A DNA stretch of 64,000 nt, from assembly GCA_028284705.1 (NCBI GenBank), contig JANQRE010000026.1:1-64000 (forward strand), given 5' to 3'. Below, one piece after another: positions 8,144 to 16,501 of this stretch. The number at the start of each line of letters is the position of its first letter. Positions within the stretch are counted from its first letter, which is position 1. Under the pieces are notes generated by a model, which made no database searches, was not told the DNA's origin, and saw only the letters and a program-made list of their open reading frames with translations. The position numbers were made by a program, and so were the translations under genes. Source of the DNA: Paracoccaceae bacterium. Its GTDB lineage: Bacteria > Pseudomonadota > Alphaproteobacteria > Rhodobacterales > Rhodobacteraceae.

Positions 8144-8515
8144 ATGAATTTTGTGCCTCCGGCGGAAGTATTTTTGAAACATGGGAAGGGGCACGCGTTA
8201 ACCTTAATATGTGGTTTCTTTTTAAGTGCGGGCGCTGTTGTTGCCGAGACCTGCACCTTCACCACCGAGTGTTTCGAGGCGGAAAACTGTTCGGAAACAG
8301 ATTTCTCGATGATCGTCGATCGGGGCAAAATCCTGACGGATGCAGAGACGATCCCGGTCACGCGCGGCGGCTCGGATGAGGTCGCGGTCTATGTGGGCTT
8401 CTCCGGCAGCGCCTTTCATCTGTTGACCCACAATGCCAACGGCTTTGCCCGCTACACGACGCATATCTTCAGCGGCCCGATGGTCGTTAGCTATCTCGGG
8501 GAGTGTTCACGGTGA
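8144..8515 (+). CDS. Small exported Cys-rich protein of unknown function, copy 1
   Basis: The 123-residue product has an export signal (HALTLICGFFLSAGAVVAE). The mature protein opens with TC-x5-C-x5-C and ends near a fourth cysteine (GECSR), suggesting two disulfides in the periplasm. Its neighbour at 8512 has the same cysteine spacing. The ATG lies one base after the livF stop. Codons for about residues 8-15 fall in a 24-bp repeat (8165-8188) that recurs at 57596-57619, so the N-terminus before the signal core is recruited repeat sequence. A GTG at 8153 is another possible start. Function unknown. Confidence 0.7.
   Translation: MNFVPPAEVFLKHGKGHALTLICGFFLSAGAVVAETCTFTTECFEAENCSETDFSMIVDRGKILTDAETIPVTRGGSDEVAVYVGFSGSAFHLLTHNANGFARYTTHIFSGPMVVSYLGECSR
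8165..8188 (+). repeat. Dispersed 24-bp repeat, copy B (inside a coding sequence)
   Basis: These 24 bases, beginning GAAGTATTTTTGAAAC and ending ATGGGAAG, are an exact reverse-complement match to 57596-57619. This copy lies at the 5' end of the coding sequence at 8144 and encodes roughly AEVFLKHGK. A GGGGGC...GCCTCC inverted repeat straddling the livF stop precedes it, much as a GC-rich hairpin adjoins the other copy. I recognise this as a repeat type common in Rhodobacteraceae intergenic DNA, from memory only. Confidence 0.75.
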
Positions 8516-8943
8516 TATCGCGACATGCAGCATCTTTTGCCATGGCGGTCGGGATGCTCGGCACTTCCGCATCAGCGCAACAGTTGCCCATTCTGACCTG
8601 CCAAGTTTCTGCCATCTGCAAAGCCGGACAGGATTGCGCCCAATCCTCTCGGACTTTTGAAATTCGTAGAAATGTCAGTGGAGAGACGACCATCACTCGA
8701 TTGCAGGGATCAGTTCGAGTTTCTGAACAATCCTGGTCTGCCATCACGCCATTCTGGTTGGTGCGACAGGCCAAGTTCGACCAAATCGAAACGCTGTATC
8801 TGGGGCTGGATCAAACACTTGTCTGGTTTACGGCGACACAGACCGCCCCGAAATTTCGCATAAGTGCCGAACAAGCGCGCAAAGGAGGACCAATGAGCTT
8901 GAAGGGTGCAGCGCTCGAGACAAAAAGCGGGGTTTGCGAGTGA
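8512..8943 (+). CDS. Small exported Cys-rich protein of unknown function, copy 2
   Basis: About 143 residues from GTG 8512, chosen because GGGGAG (8498-8503) sits 8 bases upstream; a GTG at 8503 is also in frame. A signal peptide (ASFAMAVGMLGTSASA) is followed by LTC-x5-C-x5-C and a C-terminal GVC, the same cysteine framework as the 8144 product, and both carry GPM near the C-terminal cysteine. The pair looks like a diverged tandem duplication. It overlaps the preceding gene by 4 bases and the livH-like gene by 4. No known domain recognised. Confidence 0.7.
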   Translation: MISRHAASFAMAVGMLGTSASAQQLPILTCQVSAICKAGQDCAQSSRTFEIRRNVSGETTITRLQGSVRVSEQSWSAITPFWLVRQAKFDQIETLYLGLDQTLVWFTATQTAPKFRISAEQARKGGPMSLKGAALETKSGVCE

Positions 8944-9953
8944 TAGACCTCCTCAACGCCCTCGTCGCCTTTACCAACTTTGTCCTCGTGCCGGGTGCGG
9001 CCTATGGCGCGCAGCTCGCCCTTGGCGCGCTTGGGGTGACGATGATCTACGGCATCCTGCGGTTTTCCAACTTCGCCCATGGTGACACCATGGCGTTCGG
9101 CACGATGTTCGTCATTCTCGTCACCTGGGGCTTTCAAGGCGCCGGGATCAGTTTTGGCCCGCTGCCAACCGCCCTGCTCGCCCTGCCCTTCGGCATCGCC
9201 ATTTGCGGGTTGTTCCTTCTGGCTACCGACAAAGTCGTTTACAAATTCTATCGCGGGCAGCGGGTGAAACCGGTGGTGTTCGTGATGGTCTCGCTTGGTG
9301 TGATGTTCATCATGAATGGCCTCGTGCGCTTCGTGATCGGGCCGCAGGACATTCGCTTCGCCGATGGCGAGCGTTTCATCATAACCGCCCGGAATTTCAG
9401 GGAAATGACCGGGTTGAATGAAGGGCTTGCGATCAAGACCACGCAAGGGATCACGCTGGTCACAGCGGTGATTGTCGTGGCTCTGCTCTTCTGGTTCCTC
9501 AACAAAACCCGCACCGGCAAATCGATGCGCGCCTATTCTGACAATGAGGATCTGGCGCTGCTTTCCGGCATCAACCCCGAGCGCGTGGTGATGGTCACCT
9601 GGCTTATCGTCGCGGCGCTGGCCACTGTGGCAGGAACGCTTTATGGGCTCGACAAGAGCTTCAAGGCCTTCACCTATTTCCAGCTGCTCCTGCCGATCTT
9701 CGCCTCCGCCATCGTCGGCGGTTTGGGCAATCCGCTGGGCGCCATTGCCGGCGGGTTTCTCATCGCTTTCTCCGAGGTCACCGTGACCTACGCGTTCAAG
9801 AAAGTCGCGACCTACATCCTGCCCGAGGCTTGGGCCCCCGAGGGCCTCGTGCAACTCATGAGCACCGACTACAAGCTAGCGGTCAGTTTCTCGATCCTGA
9901 TCATCGTGCTCCTCTTCAAACCCACAGGCCTCTTCAAAGGACAATCGGTATGA
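8940..9953 (+). CDS. livH: Branched-chain amino acid-type ABC transporter permease (LivH-like)
   Basis: About 337 residues with roughly eight membrane segments. Characteristic segments are GAAYGAQLALGALGVTMIYGILRFSNFAHGD split across TM1-2, YSDNEDLALLSGINPERVV (the cytoplasmic EAA-like loop) and FASAIVGGLGNPLGAIAGG near the end. The GTG at 8940 overlaps the previous stop (GTGA), a better coupled start than the TTG two codons upstream. It forms the membrane channel with LivM. Confidence 0.9.
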   Translation: MIDLLNALVAFTNFVLVPGAAYGAQLALGALGVTMIYGILRFSNFAHGDTMAFGTMFVILVTWGFQGAGISFGPLPTALLALPFGIAICGLFLLATDKVVYKFYRGQRVKPVVFVMVSLGVMFIMNGLVRFVIGPQDIRFADGERFIITARNFREMTGLNEGLAIKTTQGITLVTAVIVVALLFWFLNKTRTGKSMRAYSDNEDLALLSGINPERVVMVTWLIVAALATVAGTLYGLDKSFKAFTYFQLLLPIFASAIVGGLGNPLGAIAGGFLIAFSEVTVTYAFKKVATYILPEAWAPEGLVQLMSTDYKLAVSFSILIIVLLFKPTGLFKGQSV

Positions 9954-11248
9954 CCTTGCGCGACGCTGGCCTTTTCGCCCTCGTGGCGCTTCTGATCATC
10001 GGGACCGGTTTCATCCAGTCCTGGAACACCGCGCTACTGATCCTGAATATGGGGCTGATTTCCGCAATCATGGCGCTCGGTGTGAACATGCAATGGGGCT
10101 ATGCCGGGCTCTTCAATGTCGGGATCATGGGCTTTGTCGCACTTGGCGGGCTCGCGACTGTTCTCGTCTCCATGCCGCCCACGGGAGATGCCTGGGCCGC
10201 AGGCGGTCTGCGCGTCATAGTCGCGCTGCTTTTGGGCGCGGCCACAATTGTCGCCGCGATCCTTGCGCAGACCCGCATGGCACCGGGGCGCAACCGGACA
10301 CTTGCAACGCTCGGCATTCTGGTGCTCGGCTTCTTCATTTACCGCTATGTCTTCGACCCTGCCGTCGTCGCCATCGAGAAGGTGAACCCGGCGGGCACCG
10401 GCTATCTTGGCGGCCTTGGCCTGCCGGTGATCCTCGCCTGGCCGGTGGGTGGGCTTCTCGCTGCCGGAGCCGCTTGGATCATTGGCAAAACCGCGCTTGG
10501 CTTGCGTTCTGACTATCTCGCCATCGCCACGCTCGGCATCGCCGAGATCGTCGTGATCATGATGAAGAACGAGGATTGGCTGTCGCGCGGCGTGAAGAAT
10601 GTCGTCGGCTTGCCCCGCCCCGTGCCCTACGAGATCGATCTGCAAAATGACCCGGGCTTTGTCGATCGCGCCACTGGGCTCGGTTTCGACCCGGTCATCG
10701 CCTCTTCGCTTTACGTCAAGCTTGGCTATTCGGTCCTCTTCGCGCTCTTCCTCATCGCGATCCTGATACTCGCCCAATTGGCGCTGAACTCCCCTTGGGG
10801 CCGGATGATGCGTGCGATCCGCGACAACGAGGTCGCCGCCGAGGCGATGGGCAAGGACGTCACCGCGCGGCATCTACAGATTTTCATCCTCGGATCCGCG
10901 ATCTGCGGCATGGCGGGCGCAATGATGACGACGCTCGACGGGCAATTGACCCCCTCGGCCTACCAACCCCTGCGCTACACCTTCCTGATCTGGGTGATGG
11001 TGATCGTCGGCGGGTCCGGCAACAATTTCGGCTCGGTCCTGGGCGGTTTCCTCGTCTGGTTCCTCTGGGTTCAGGTCGAGCCCATGGGGCTCGCGCTCAT
11101 GAACCTGATCACTGCCGGCATGGCCGATGGGTCCTGGCTGAAAGAGCACCTTCTGGAAAGCGCCGCCCATATGCGCTTGCTTACTATGGGGCTGGTGTTG
11201 CTCCTCGTCTTGAGGTTCTCACCAAGGGGTCTAATTCCAGAGCGGTGA
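9950..11248 (+). CDS. livM: Branched-chain amino acid-type ABC transporter permease (LivM-like)
   Basis: 432 residues from the ATG that overlaps the livH stop (ATGA). Many membrane segments are visible, with family segments NMQWGYAGLFNVGIMGFVALGG, split over TM2-3, LRSDYLAIATLGIAEIV, MRAIRDNEVAAEAMGKD (the ATPase-contacting loop) and VIVGGSGNNFGSVLGG. It has long periplasmic loops and is somewhat longer than classical LivM. Its stop overlaps the ATG of the YdeI-type gene (TGATG). Confidence 0.9.
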   Translation: MTLRDAGLFALVALLIIGTGFIQSWNTALLILNMGLISAIMALGVNMQWGYAGLFNVGIMGFVALGGLATVLVSMPPTGDAWAAGGLRVIVALLLGAATIVAAILAQTRMAPGRNRTLATLGILVLGFFIYRYVFDPAVVAIEKVNPAGTGYLGGLGLPVILAWPVGGLLAAGAAWIIGKTALGLRSDYLAIATLGIAEIVVIMMKNEDWLSRGVKNVVGLPRPVPYEIDLQNDPGFVDRATGLGFDPVIASSLYVKLGYSVLFALFLIAILILAQLALNSPWGRMMRAIRDNEVAAEAMGKDVTARHLQIFILGSAICGMAGAMMTTLDGQLTPSAYQPLRYTFLIWVMVIVGGSGNNFGSVLGGFLVWFLWVQVEPMGLALMNLITAGMADGSWLKEHLLESAAHMRLLTMGLVLLLVLRFSPRGLIPER

Positions 11249-11712
11249 TGGAATTCTACCCTTTCGACTATGAAACCGAGGTCACGATCCGCGACTTCGG
11301 GAAATATCACTATGTCTGCGTGAACCTACCGGAAGACATGGCGTCCGCCCTGCCCTTTGACGAACATCCCCGCCTGCGTGTGAAAGGCGAAATGGCGGGG
11401 TATGATTTCGAAGGCGCCTGGCAGCCCCAGAAGGGTGGCCCCTATTGGTTGATGATCCCGAAAGACATCCGGAAGGCTGCGGAGTTGACCATCGGCGATC
11501 CAATCCGCGTCGCTTTTGGCGTCGCCGATCAGGACGCCGTCTCGGTGCCGCCCGAACTCGCCGAAGCCCTCGACGAGGCTGGGCTTATGGAGGATTGGGA
11601 AGCGCTCACCCCCGGTCGACGGCGCGGTCTGTGCTACACGGTCGAAAAGGCCAAGGCTGCCGCCACCAAACAAAAGCGCATCGATGAGATTTTCACCCTG
11701 CTCGGCGCATGA
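11248..11712 (+). CDS. DUF1905 / YdeI-type small cytoplasmic protein
   Basis: 154 residues. The N-terminal ~95 look like DUF1905, an AbrB-like small beta-barrel (YHYVCVNLPEDM, LRVKGEMAGYDFEGAW, YWLMIPKDIRKAAEL). The C-terminus has a helical YdeI/OmpD-associated segment (LTPGRRRGLCYTVEKAK, then KRIDEIFTLL). Such proteins are loosely linked to stress or bacteriocin tolerance but their biochemical role is unknown. It is translationally coupled to livM and followed by a terminator, so it is the last gene of the liv operon. Confidence 0.8.
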   Translation: MEFYPFDYETEVTIRDFGKYHYVCVNLPEDMASALPFDEHPRLRVKGEMAGYDFEGAWQPQKGGPYWLMIPKDIRKAAELTIGDPIRVAFGVADQDAVSVPPELAEALDEAGLMEDWEALTPGRRRGLCYTVEKAKAAATKQKRIDEIFTLLGA

Positions 11713-11737
11713 AAAAGGGCCCGCAGGCCCCTTTTTT
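11712..11737 (+). terminator. Intrinsic terminator closing the liv operon
   Basis: AAAAAGGGCC-CGCA-GGCCCCTTTTTT is a GC-rich stem with flanking A and T tracts immediately after the stop codon. It also lies just past the 3' end of the convergent outer-membrane gene and could act on both strands. Confidence 0.88.
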
Positions 11738-11756
11738 GAGCCTATGACAGTTCAGA

Positions 11757-13037
11757 TCAGAACGACATCGAAAACTTGAGGGATAGGCCGTAATTCGTGT
11801 ATTGACCTGAGCCCAAACCCGCAACATGCGCGTTGGCGGACAGGGTCGAACTGCCAACGACATAGTCCAGCCCGGCTTCGATCCGACCACTGAACACCCC
11901 GTCAAAATCCGGAAGACCCGTCGCGAGATTGACGTTCTGATCATTCCACTCATATTCGCCCATCAGGCCGAGACGCGTCTTGACGATGCCATTGCCCGCG
12001 GATTGCGGCTTGAAGTAGAAATTCGACCCGGCAGACAGGCGACCGGCTTCCACCGAATTCGCGGGGATCGCCACCGCCGCCGAGTTGGTGTACGCATCCT
12101 GATTTTCACGGGCATAGACCAAGCTCACCAATGGCTCGACCGTAACGTTGTCGAGCACATATTGGCGACGAATGGTGCCGGCGACGACATATCGGTCGGC
12201 GTCAAACGAACCGGTAACCCCACCCAGTGTCAGCACATCGTAGTCGACGGAGGAATAGGTCACTGTGGCATCGAAGATCACGCCATTGGCGAAGCGCTTG
12301 CCGATATACACACCGATCGTCGCGCTCTTGGCATCGAACGAAGACGTGCCAACCAGTGTGGTGGTGAAATCCGTCTTGCCGTAGCCGATAAGACCGCCAA
12401 CGACCAGGTCATTGGAGAGTTTGGTATCGGCCCCGATCACCAGGTCGGCGCGATCCCCTTCGAAGGAGTTATTGTCTCCATCCCACTTGGAGTAATTCCC
12501 CTTAACCCAGACTTTGGAGTCATTGACCGCATTCCGCTGACGCCGATTGGAGGAGGAAAAGAAGAAGGTGCCTCCCTGATTGTAATCCCTGCTCGCCGTT
12601 CCGTCGGAGTTATCGCCGAGTGCGTCAGAGACCCCGCCATTGATGAAAGCTCCATGGTTGATGATTTCGCCTGGTGCCAGACTTCCAGTGACGGCAGACA
12701 CGCATGGCTGCGTTACGCCGGGGTCGATCGGCGTGATAATGACCACTTCGCTGTCATCGTAGGAGATCTGGTTGGGGTGGATCGGCCCCGGGGCAGTGGT
12801 CCTCATCTGATGGGACGCGGTCTCCGCTGTCAGGGTGATGTAAGGATCATAGGGATCGTAGGGACCGTCTGTGTCGATGATGCCGGGTCCACACCCGACG
12901 CCTCCATCGACAATCACGGGACTTACTTCATCGATGATCACGGGACTTGCTTCTTGAGCAGCAGCGCTGCTCGTGAACAGGGCACCCAACCCTATCGAGA
13001 ACGCACCGGCGGCGGCGCGCAGTTTTACTGTGTACAT
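11757..13037 (-). CDS. Autotransporter beta-domain outer-membrane protein with a short passenger
   Basis: 426 residues from the ATG at 13037 (GGGGAAGA upstream); signal peptide to about residue 28 (ALFTSSAAA). The next ~125 residues are a short Pro/Asp/Ile-rich segment with internal repeats (PVIIDEVSPVIVDGG, DPYDPY). From about residue 160 the sequence alternates as amphipathic beta-strands (VWVKGNYSKWDG, DLVVGGLIGYGKTDF, YVLDNVTVEPLVSLVYARE) and ends in aromatic SLKFSMSF, the C-terminal phenylalanine signature of outer-membrane barrels. No adhesin or protease domain is visible, so function is unknown. Confidence 0.82.
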   Translation of the reverse strand: MYTVKLRAAAGAFSIGLGALFTSSAAAQEASPVIIDEVSPVIVDGGVGCGPGIIDTDGPYDPYDPYITLTAETASHQMRTTAPGPIHPNQISYDDSEVVIITPIDPGVTQPCVSAVTGSLAPGEIINHGAFINGGVSDALGDNSDGTASRDYNQGGTFFFSSSNRRQRNAVNDSKVWVKGNYSKWDGDNNSFEGDRADLVIGADTKLSNDLVVGGLIGYGKTDFTTTLVGTSSFDAKSATIGVYIGKRFANGVIFDATVTYSSVDYDVLTLGGVTGSFDADRYVVAGTIRRQYVLDNVTVEPLVSLVYARENQDAYTNSAAVAIPANSVEAGRLSAGSNFYFKPQSAGNGIVKTRLGLMGEYEWNDQNVNLATGLPDFDGVFSGRIEAGLDYVVGSSTLSANAHVAGLGSGQYTNYGLSLKFSMSF

Positions 13038-13064
13038 GATGTCTTCCCCAACATTTAGTGAGTT

Positions 13065-13118
13065 TACCTTAAGGTACGAACCTGCTCTGCGCCAGTCCGC
13101 CGTTAACCTTTGGTTAAC
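13065..13118. promoter_or_regulatory. Two palindromes upstream of the autotransporter gene
   Basis: GTTAACC-TTT-GGTTAAC (13102-13118) is a perfect 17-bp palindrome and TACCTTAAGGTA (13065-13076) a perfect 12-bp one, both in the 109-bp gap between the autotransporter start (13037) and the dehydrogenase stop (13147). They lie about 65 and 28 bases upstream of the start, where operators or a hairpin in the leader would act. The binding protein is unknown. Confidence 0.45.
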
Positions 13119-13146
13119 TATTGGGGTATCTTGCGACCTTTTTACA

Positions 13147-15561
13147 CTACGCGCGTAACCTCGCTCCGACCGGATCGAAGGGCGGATCTGCCAGAACGAC
13201 CGCACGGTGGGGCTGGCCAAGGATCATGACGTTGACCTCCTGACCCGGCGCGACGCCCTTGGCGAAACCAAGTGCCAGCGACTTTCCAACCGTGTAGCCA
13301 TAGGTGCCCGATGAGACGCGGCCGATTGGGGTGCCATCTGTCAGGAAGATGGGTTCGCCGCCCGTCGCGTCCGCGTTGTGTGGTGTTTCAAGCACTTCGA
13401 AGATTTGCAGCGTTTCGCGCGGCGCGTTGTCTTTCAGGGCAAGATACGCGTCCTTGTTAAGAAAATCTTTCTCCAGCTTGATCAGCCGATCAAGGCCCAC
13501 CTCTTGCGGCCAGTATTCCGGCGAGTATTCGCGGCTCCACGAGCCGTAACCTTTCTCGACCCGAAGGCTCATCAGCGCCCGCGCCCCAACCGGACCAGCC
13601 CCAAACTCCTTGCCGGTGTTGATCAAGGCCGAAAACAGCGCCACTTGATCCTCGGTCTTACAATGCAACTCCCAGCCCAGATCGCCAGTGAACGACACGC
13701 GCAAGGAGACACAGTCCACCCCGGCCAGTTCGATCCGTTGTGAACGCATAAACGGAAACGCCTCGGTGGACAGGCCCGCATTGGTCAAACGCTGCAGGAT
13801 CGCCCGGGATTGCGGGCCCGCGACATTGAACCCGCACATCGCTTCCGTTCGGCTCTCAAAAACAACCGTCTCAGGTCTTTCGACGGCGTTGAAGAACCGT
13901 CGGTGATAACGCTCTGCCATGCCAGAGCCGATGATCATGAATTCTTCATCGTCCAACTTGGTTACAGTGAAATCACCCGCAATCCCGCCGCGTTTGCCAA
14001 TCAGAGGTGTCAGGCAGGACCGGCCCACAAGTTTCGGCATATTGTTGGCAAAGATCGCGTTCAGCCAATCAGACGCGCCTTCGCCCGCCACATGGTATTT
14101 CGCGAAATTCGAGATATCGATGATCCCGGCAGCGTCCCGCAGCATTCGGCATTCTGCGCCCGCCGGCTCAAACCAGTTCTGTCGTGTGAAACCGTTGGTG
14201 TCCTTGGCACCCGGCGCATCGGCATACCATTGCGGATGCTCCCAGCCGTAGTTCAGGCCAAAGACCGCACCCATCTCTTTCTGCATCTCATAGACGGGGC
14301 GGATGCGCACCGGACGCCCCGCCTCGCGCTCCTCATTGGGGTAATGGATCGAGAAGCGATGCGCATATTGATCGCGTACCTTCGCCTTGGTGAAGGCTTT
14401 GCCCGCCCAGGCCCCGAACCGCGCCAGGTCCCAGGGGAACATATCCAGATGCGGCTCGCCGGTGACGATCCATTCGGCCAGAAGGTTCCCCAGACCACCG
14501 GATTGCGAGAATCCGGGGATGATTCCGTTGCAGCAGAAATAACCCTTTAGCTCCGGCACCGGCCCAAAGAGCGCATTAGAATCCGGTGACCAGATCATCG
14601 GTCCGTTGATGACCCGCTTGATGCCGGCTTCGGCCACAACAGGCACACGGTCAATCGCGCGCATCATGTTCTCTTCGATGCGCTCCAGATCATCCGGGAA
14701 CAGGTCATGGGCGAAATCGAGCGGTGTGCCCTCCTCCGCCCAGAACCGCATGTCGCGCTCATAGGCGCCGATCAGCAGACCTTTGCCCTCCTGCCGCAGG
14801 TAGTACTCGCCGTCCCGATCCGCGACAGAGGGCAGACGCCGATCCATCGCGTCAATTTCAGCGATGGTTTCGGTGACAAAATACTGATGCTCAGTCGGTT
14901 GCAGTGGCAGCTCTAACCCCGCCAAAGCGGCCACTTCCCGCCCCCAAAGACCTGCCGCATTCACGACCACCTCGGTGCGGATATCACCCTTCGGCGTGCG
15001 CACGATCCAGGACCCATCCGGCTGTTGCTCCGTCCCTGTCACTGGCGTGAAGCGATGGATCTCCGCCCCCGCATTGCGCGCACCGGTTGCGTAGGCATTG
15101 GTTACCCCCGAGGGGTCCACATTTCCGCCATCGGGTTCAAACATGATGCAGCGAATGCCGTCGTAATTGACCAACGGATGCAGCTGCTCGGCCTCCTCCC
15201 GCGACACGTCGTGAAAATTCAGCCCGTAATATTTCGCCTTCGCCTCTTGAAGGCGCAGCTGATGTTCCCGGTTCTCGGTCTGCGCCAGATACAAAGACCC
15301 CGGCTGGAACACCCCACAGCCCTGCCCGGTGATCTCTTCCAGCTCCTTGTAGAGGTTCATCGTGTAATGCTGGATGCGCGTAATGTTGTTGTTGTCATGC
15401 AGCCCATGGATATTCGCCGCCGCATGCCAGGTAGAGCCCGAGGTCAGTTCATCGCGTTCCAGCAGGACCACATCGGTCCAGCCATGTTTCGTCAGGTGAT
15501 AGAGGATCGAGCATCCGATCACCCCGCCGCCGATCACCACCGCCTGTGCATGTGTCTTCAT
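13147..15561 (-). CDS. FAD-dependent dimethylglycine/sarcosine dehydrogenase-like protein with GcvT domain, paralogue 1
   Basis: 804 residues. Residues 1 to ~400 form a DAO-type FAD domain: nucleotide motif VVIGGGVIGCSILYHL, then TSGSTWHAA, whose His corresponds to the residue binding FAD covalently in dimethylglycine dehydrogenases. Residues from ~430 onward are a folate-binding aminomethyltransferase (GcvT) domain (DISNFAKYHVAG, GDFTV, GARALMSLRVEKGYG). Such enzymes oxidatively demethylate N-methylated glycines, passing C1 to tetrahydrofolate. AAGGAGAGGG precedes the ATG. It is divergent from the aldolase gene and paralogous to 16502-18892. Exact substrate unknown. Confidence 0.86.
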   Translation of the reverse strand: MKTHAQAVVIGGGVIGCSILYHLTKHGWTDVVLLERDELTSGSTWHAAANIHGLHDNNNITRIQHYTMNLYKELEEITGQGCGVFQPGSLYLAQTENREHQLRLQEAKAKYYGLNFHDVSREEAEQLHPLVNYDGIRCIMFEPDGGNVDPSGVTNAYATGARNAGAEIHRFTPVTGTEQQPDGSWIVRTPKGDIRTEVVVNAAGLWGREVAALAGLELPLQPTEHQYFVTETIAEIDAMDRRLPSVADRDGEYYLRQEGKGLLIGAYERDMRFWAEEGTPLDFAHDLFPDDLERIEENMMRAIDRVPVVAEAGIKRVINGPMIWSPDSNALFGPVPELKGYFCCNGIIPGFSQSGGLGNLLAEWIVTGEPHLDMFPWDLARFGAWAGKAFTKAKVRDQYAHRFSIHYPNEEREAGRPVRIRPVYEMQKEMGAVFGLNYGWEHPQWYADAPGAKDTNGFTRQNWFEPAGAECRMLRDAAGIIDISNFAKYHVAGEGASDWLNAIFANNMPKLVGRSCLTPLIGKRGGIAGDFTVTKLDDEEFMIIGSGMAERYHRRFFNAVERPETVVFESRTEAMCGFNVAGPQSRAILQRLTNAGLSTEAFPFMRSQRIELAGVDCVSLRVSFTGDLGWELHCKTEDQVALFSALINTGKEFGAGPVGARALMSLRVEKGYGSWSREYSPEYWPQEVGLDRLIKLEKDFLNKDAYLALKDNAPRETLQIFEVLETPHNADATGGEPIFLTDGTPIGRVSSGTYGYTVGKSLALGFAKGVAPGQEVNVMILGQPHRAVVLADPPFDPVGARLRA

Positions 15562-15685
15562 GAGCCCTCTCCTTCGGCCCCGAGACTGGCGAGCCGCGCC
15601 CGCACCGAAATGCCGATTGGCGACATTTCCTGTCGCCTTTGAGGCCCGCGCTTTCTAAGCTCGCGGCGAAGAAGGAGGCCCCGCG

Positions 15686-16435
15686 ATGTCCACACTCAAA
15701 CGCCGCCTGAAAGAGACCGAAGACCGTATGACGATGCATATGTGCACGATCCCAAGCGCCGCGGTGACGCAAGTGATGGCCGCCAATGGTGCGGATTCCA
15801 TCTTCGTTGATCTGGAGCATGGCGCGATCGATTATGAGGTCGCGCATGCAATGATTGCCGCCACTGCGGGGGCGGATTGTGCGGCCCTTGTCCGCATCGC
15901 CGAGAACACGCCCGCCTTGGTCAAACGCGCACTTGATCTGGGCGCTGACGGGATCGTTTTCCCGTTGATCCGCACCGCCGCCGATGCCGAGGCTGCCGTC
16001 GCCTCTCTGCGTTATCCGCCCCATGGCACCCGCGGCTTCGGGCCCTTTATGGCCAGCGCGAAATGGAACGTCCCGCTGATGGAGTATCGCGAGAAGGTGG
16101 AGCCGGAACTGCTATGTGTTTTGCTCGTCGAAACCGCCGATTCCGTCGAAAATATTGACGACATCTGCAAAGTTCCCGGCATCGATCTGCTGGTCCCCGC
16201 GCCGTTCGACCTCTCCACCGATCTCGGCCTGCACGGCCAGTTCGACCATCCAGATTTCATCGCCGCCGTCGGCAAGATCGAAGCCGCTGCCCATGCAGCG
16301 GGCATTCCGCTTGGCGGCATCGGGTTGGAGCAAGCCCAGGCAGAGTCTCTCTTTGCCCGAGGCTATCGCATTATCGCCGCGGTCGACGCCATCTGGCTTG
16401 GTGCGATGACCCGGAACGCGCAATCCTGGCTCTGA
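15686..16435 (+). CDS. HpcH/HpaI aldolase family protein
   Basis: 249 residues, a TIM-barrel class II (metal-dependent) aldolase of the 2-keto-3-deoxy acid type. Typical segments are SIFVDLEHGAIDYE, ALVRIAEN (substrate loop), GADGIVFPLIRT, GFGPF and LLCVLLVETADSVENID. Members cleave 4-hydroxy-2-oxo acids to pyruvate and an aldehyde. GAAGGAGG lies 7 bases before the ATG. It sits between two dehydrogenase paralogues, one divergent and one 66 bp downstream, suggesting a role in the same catabolic locus. Confidence 0.86.
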   Translation: MSTLKRRLKETEDRMTMHMCTIPSAAVTQVMAANGADSIFVDLEHGAIDYEVAHAMIAATAGADCAALVRIAENTPALVKRALDLGADGIVFPLIRTAADAEAAVASLRYPPHGTRGFGPFMASAKWNVPLMEYREKVEPELLCVLLVETADSVENIDDICKVPGIDLLVPAPFDLSTDLGLHGQFDHPDFIAAVGKIEAAAHAAGIPLGGIGLEQAQAESLFARGYRIIAAVDAIWLGAMTRNAQSWL

Positions 16436-16501
16436 TCTGTCGCGTTTGGGCTTGCCCTCGCCACCTCGCCCTGCCCTAGTCGCGCCAAACGGGAGGGTTC
16501 C

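Noticed and set aside
8440-8660. Alternative reading frame across the Cys-rich pair
   Set aside because: It has no signal peptide and cuts through the conserved cysteine regions of both genes; the coupled frames explain the region better.
8811-9854. 347-codon open frame opposite livH
   Set aside because: It is His/Glu/Asp-rich, as expected from reversing a membrane-protein gene, with no motif.
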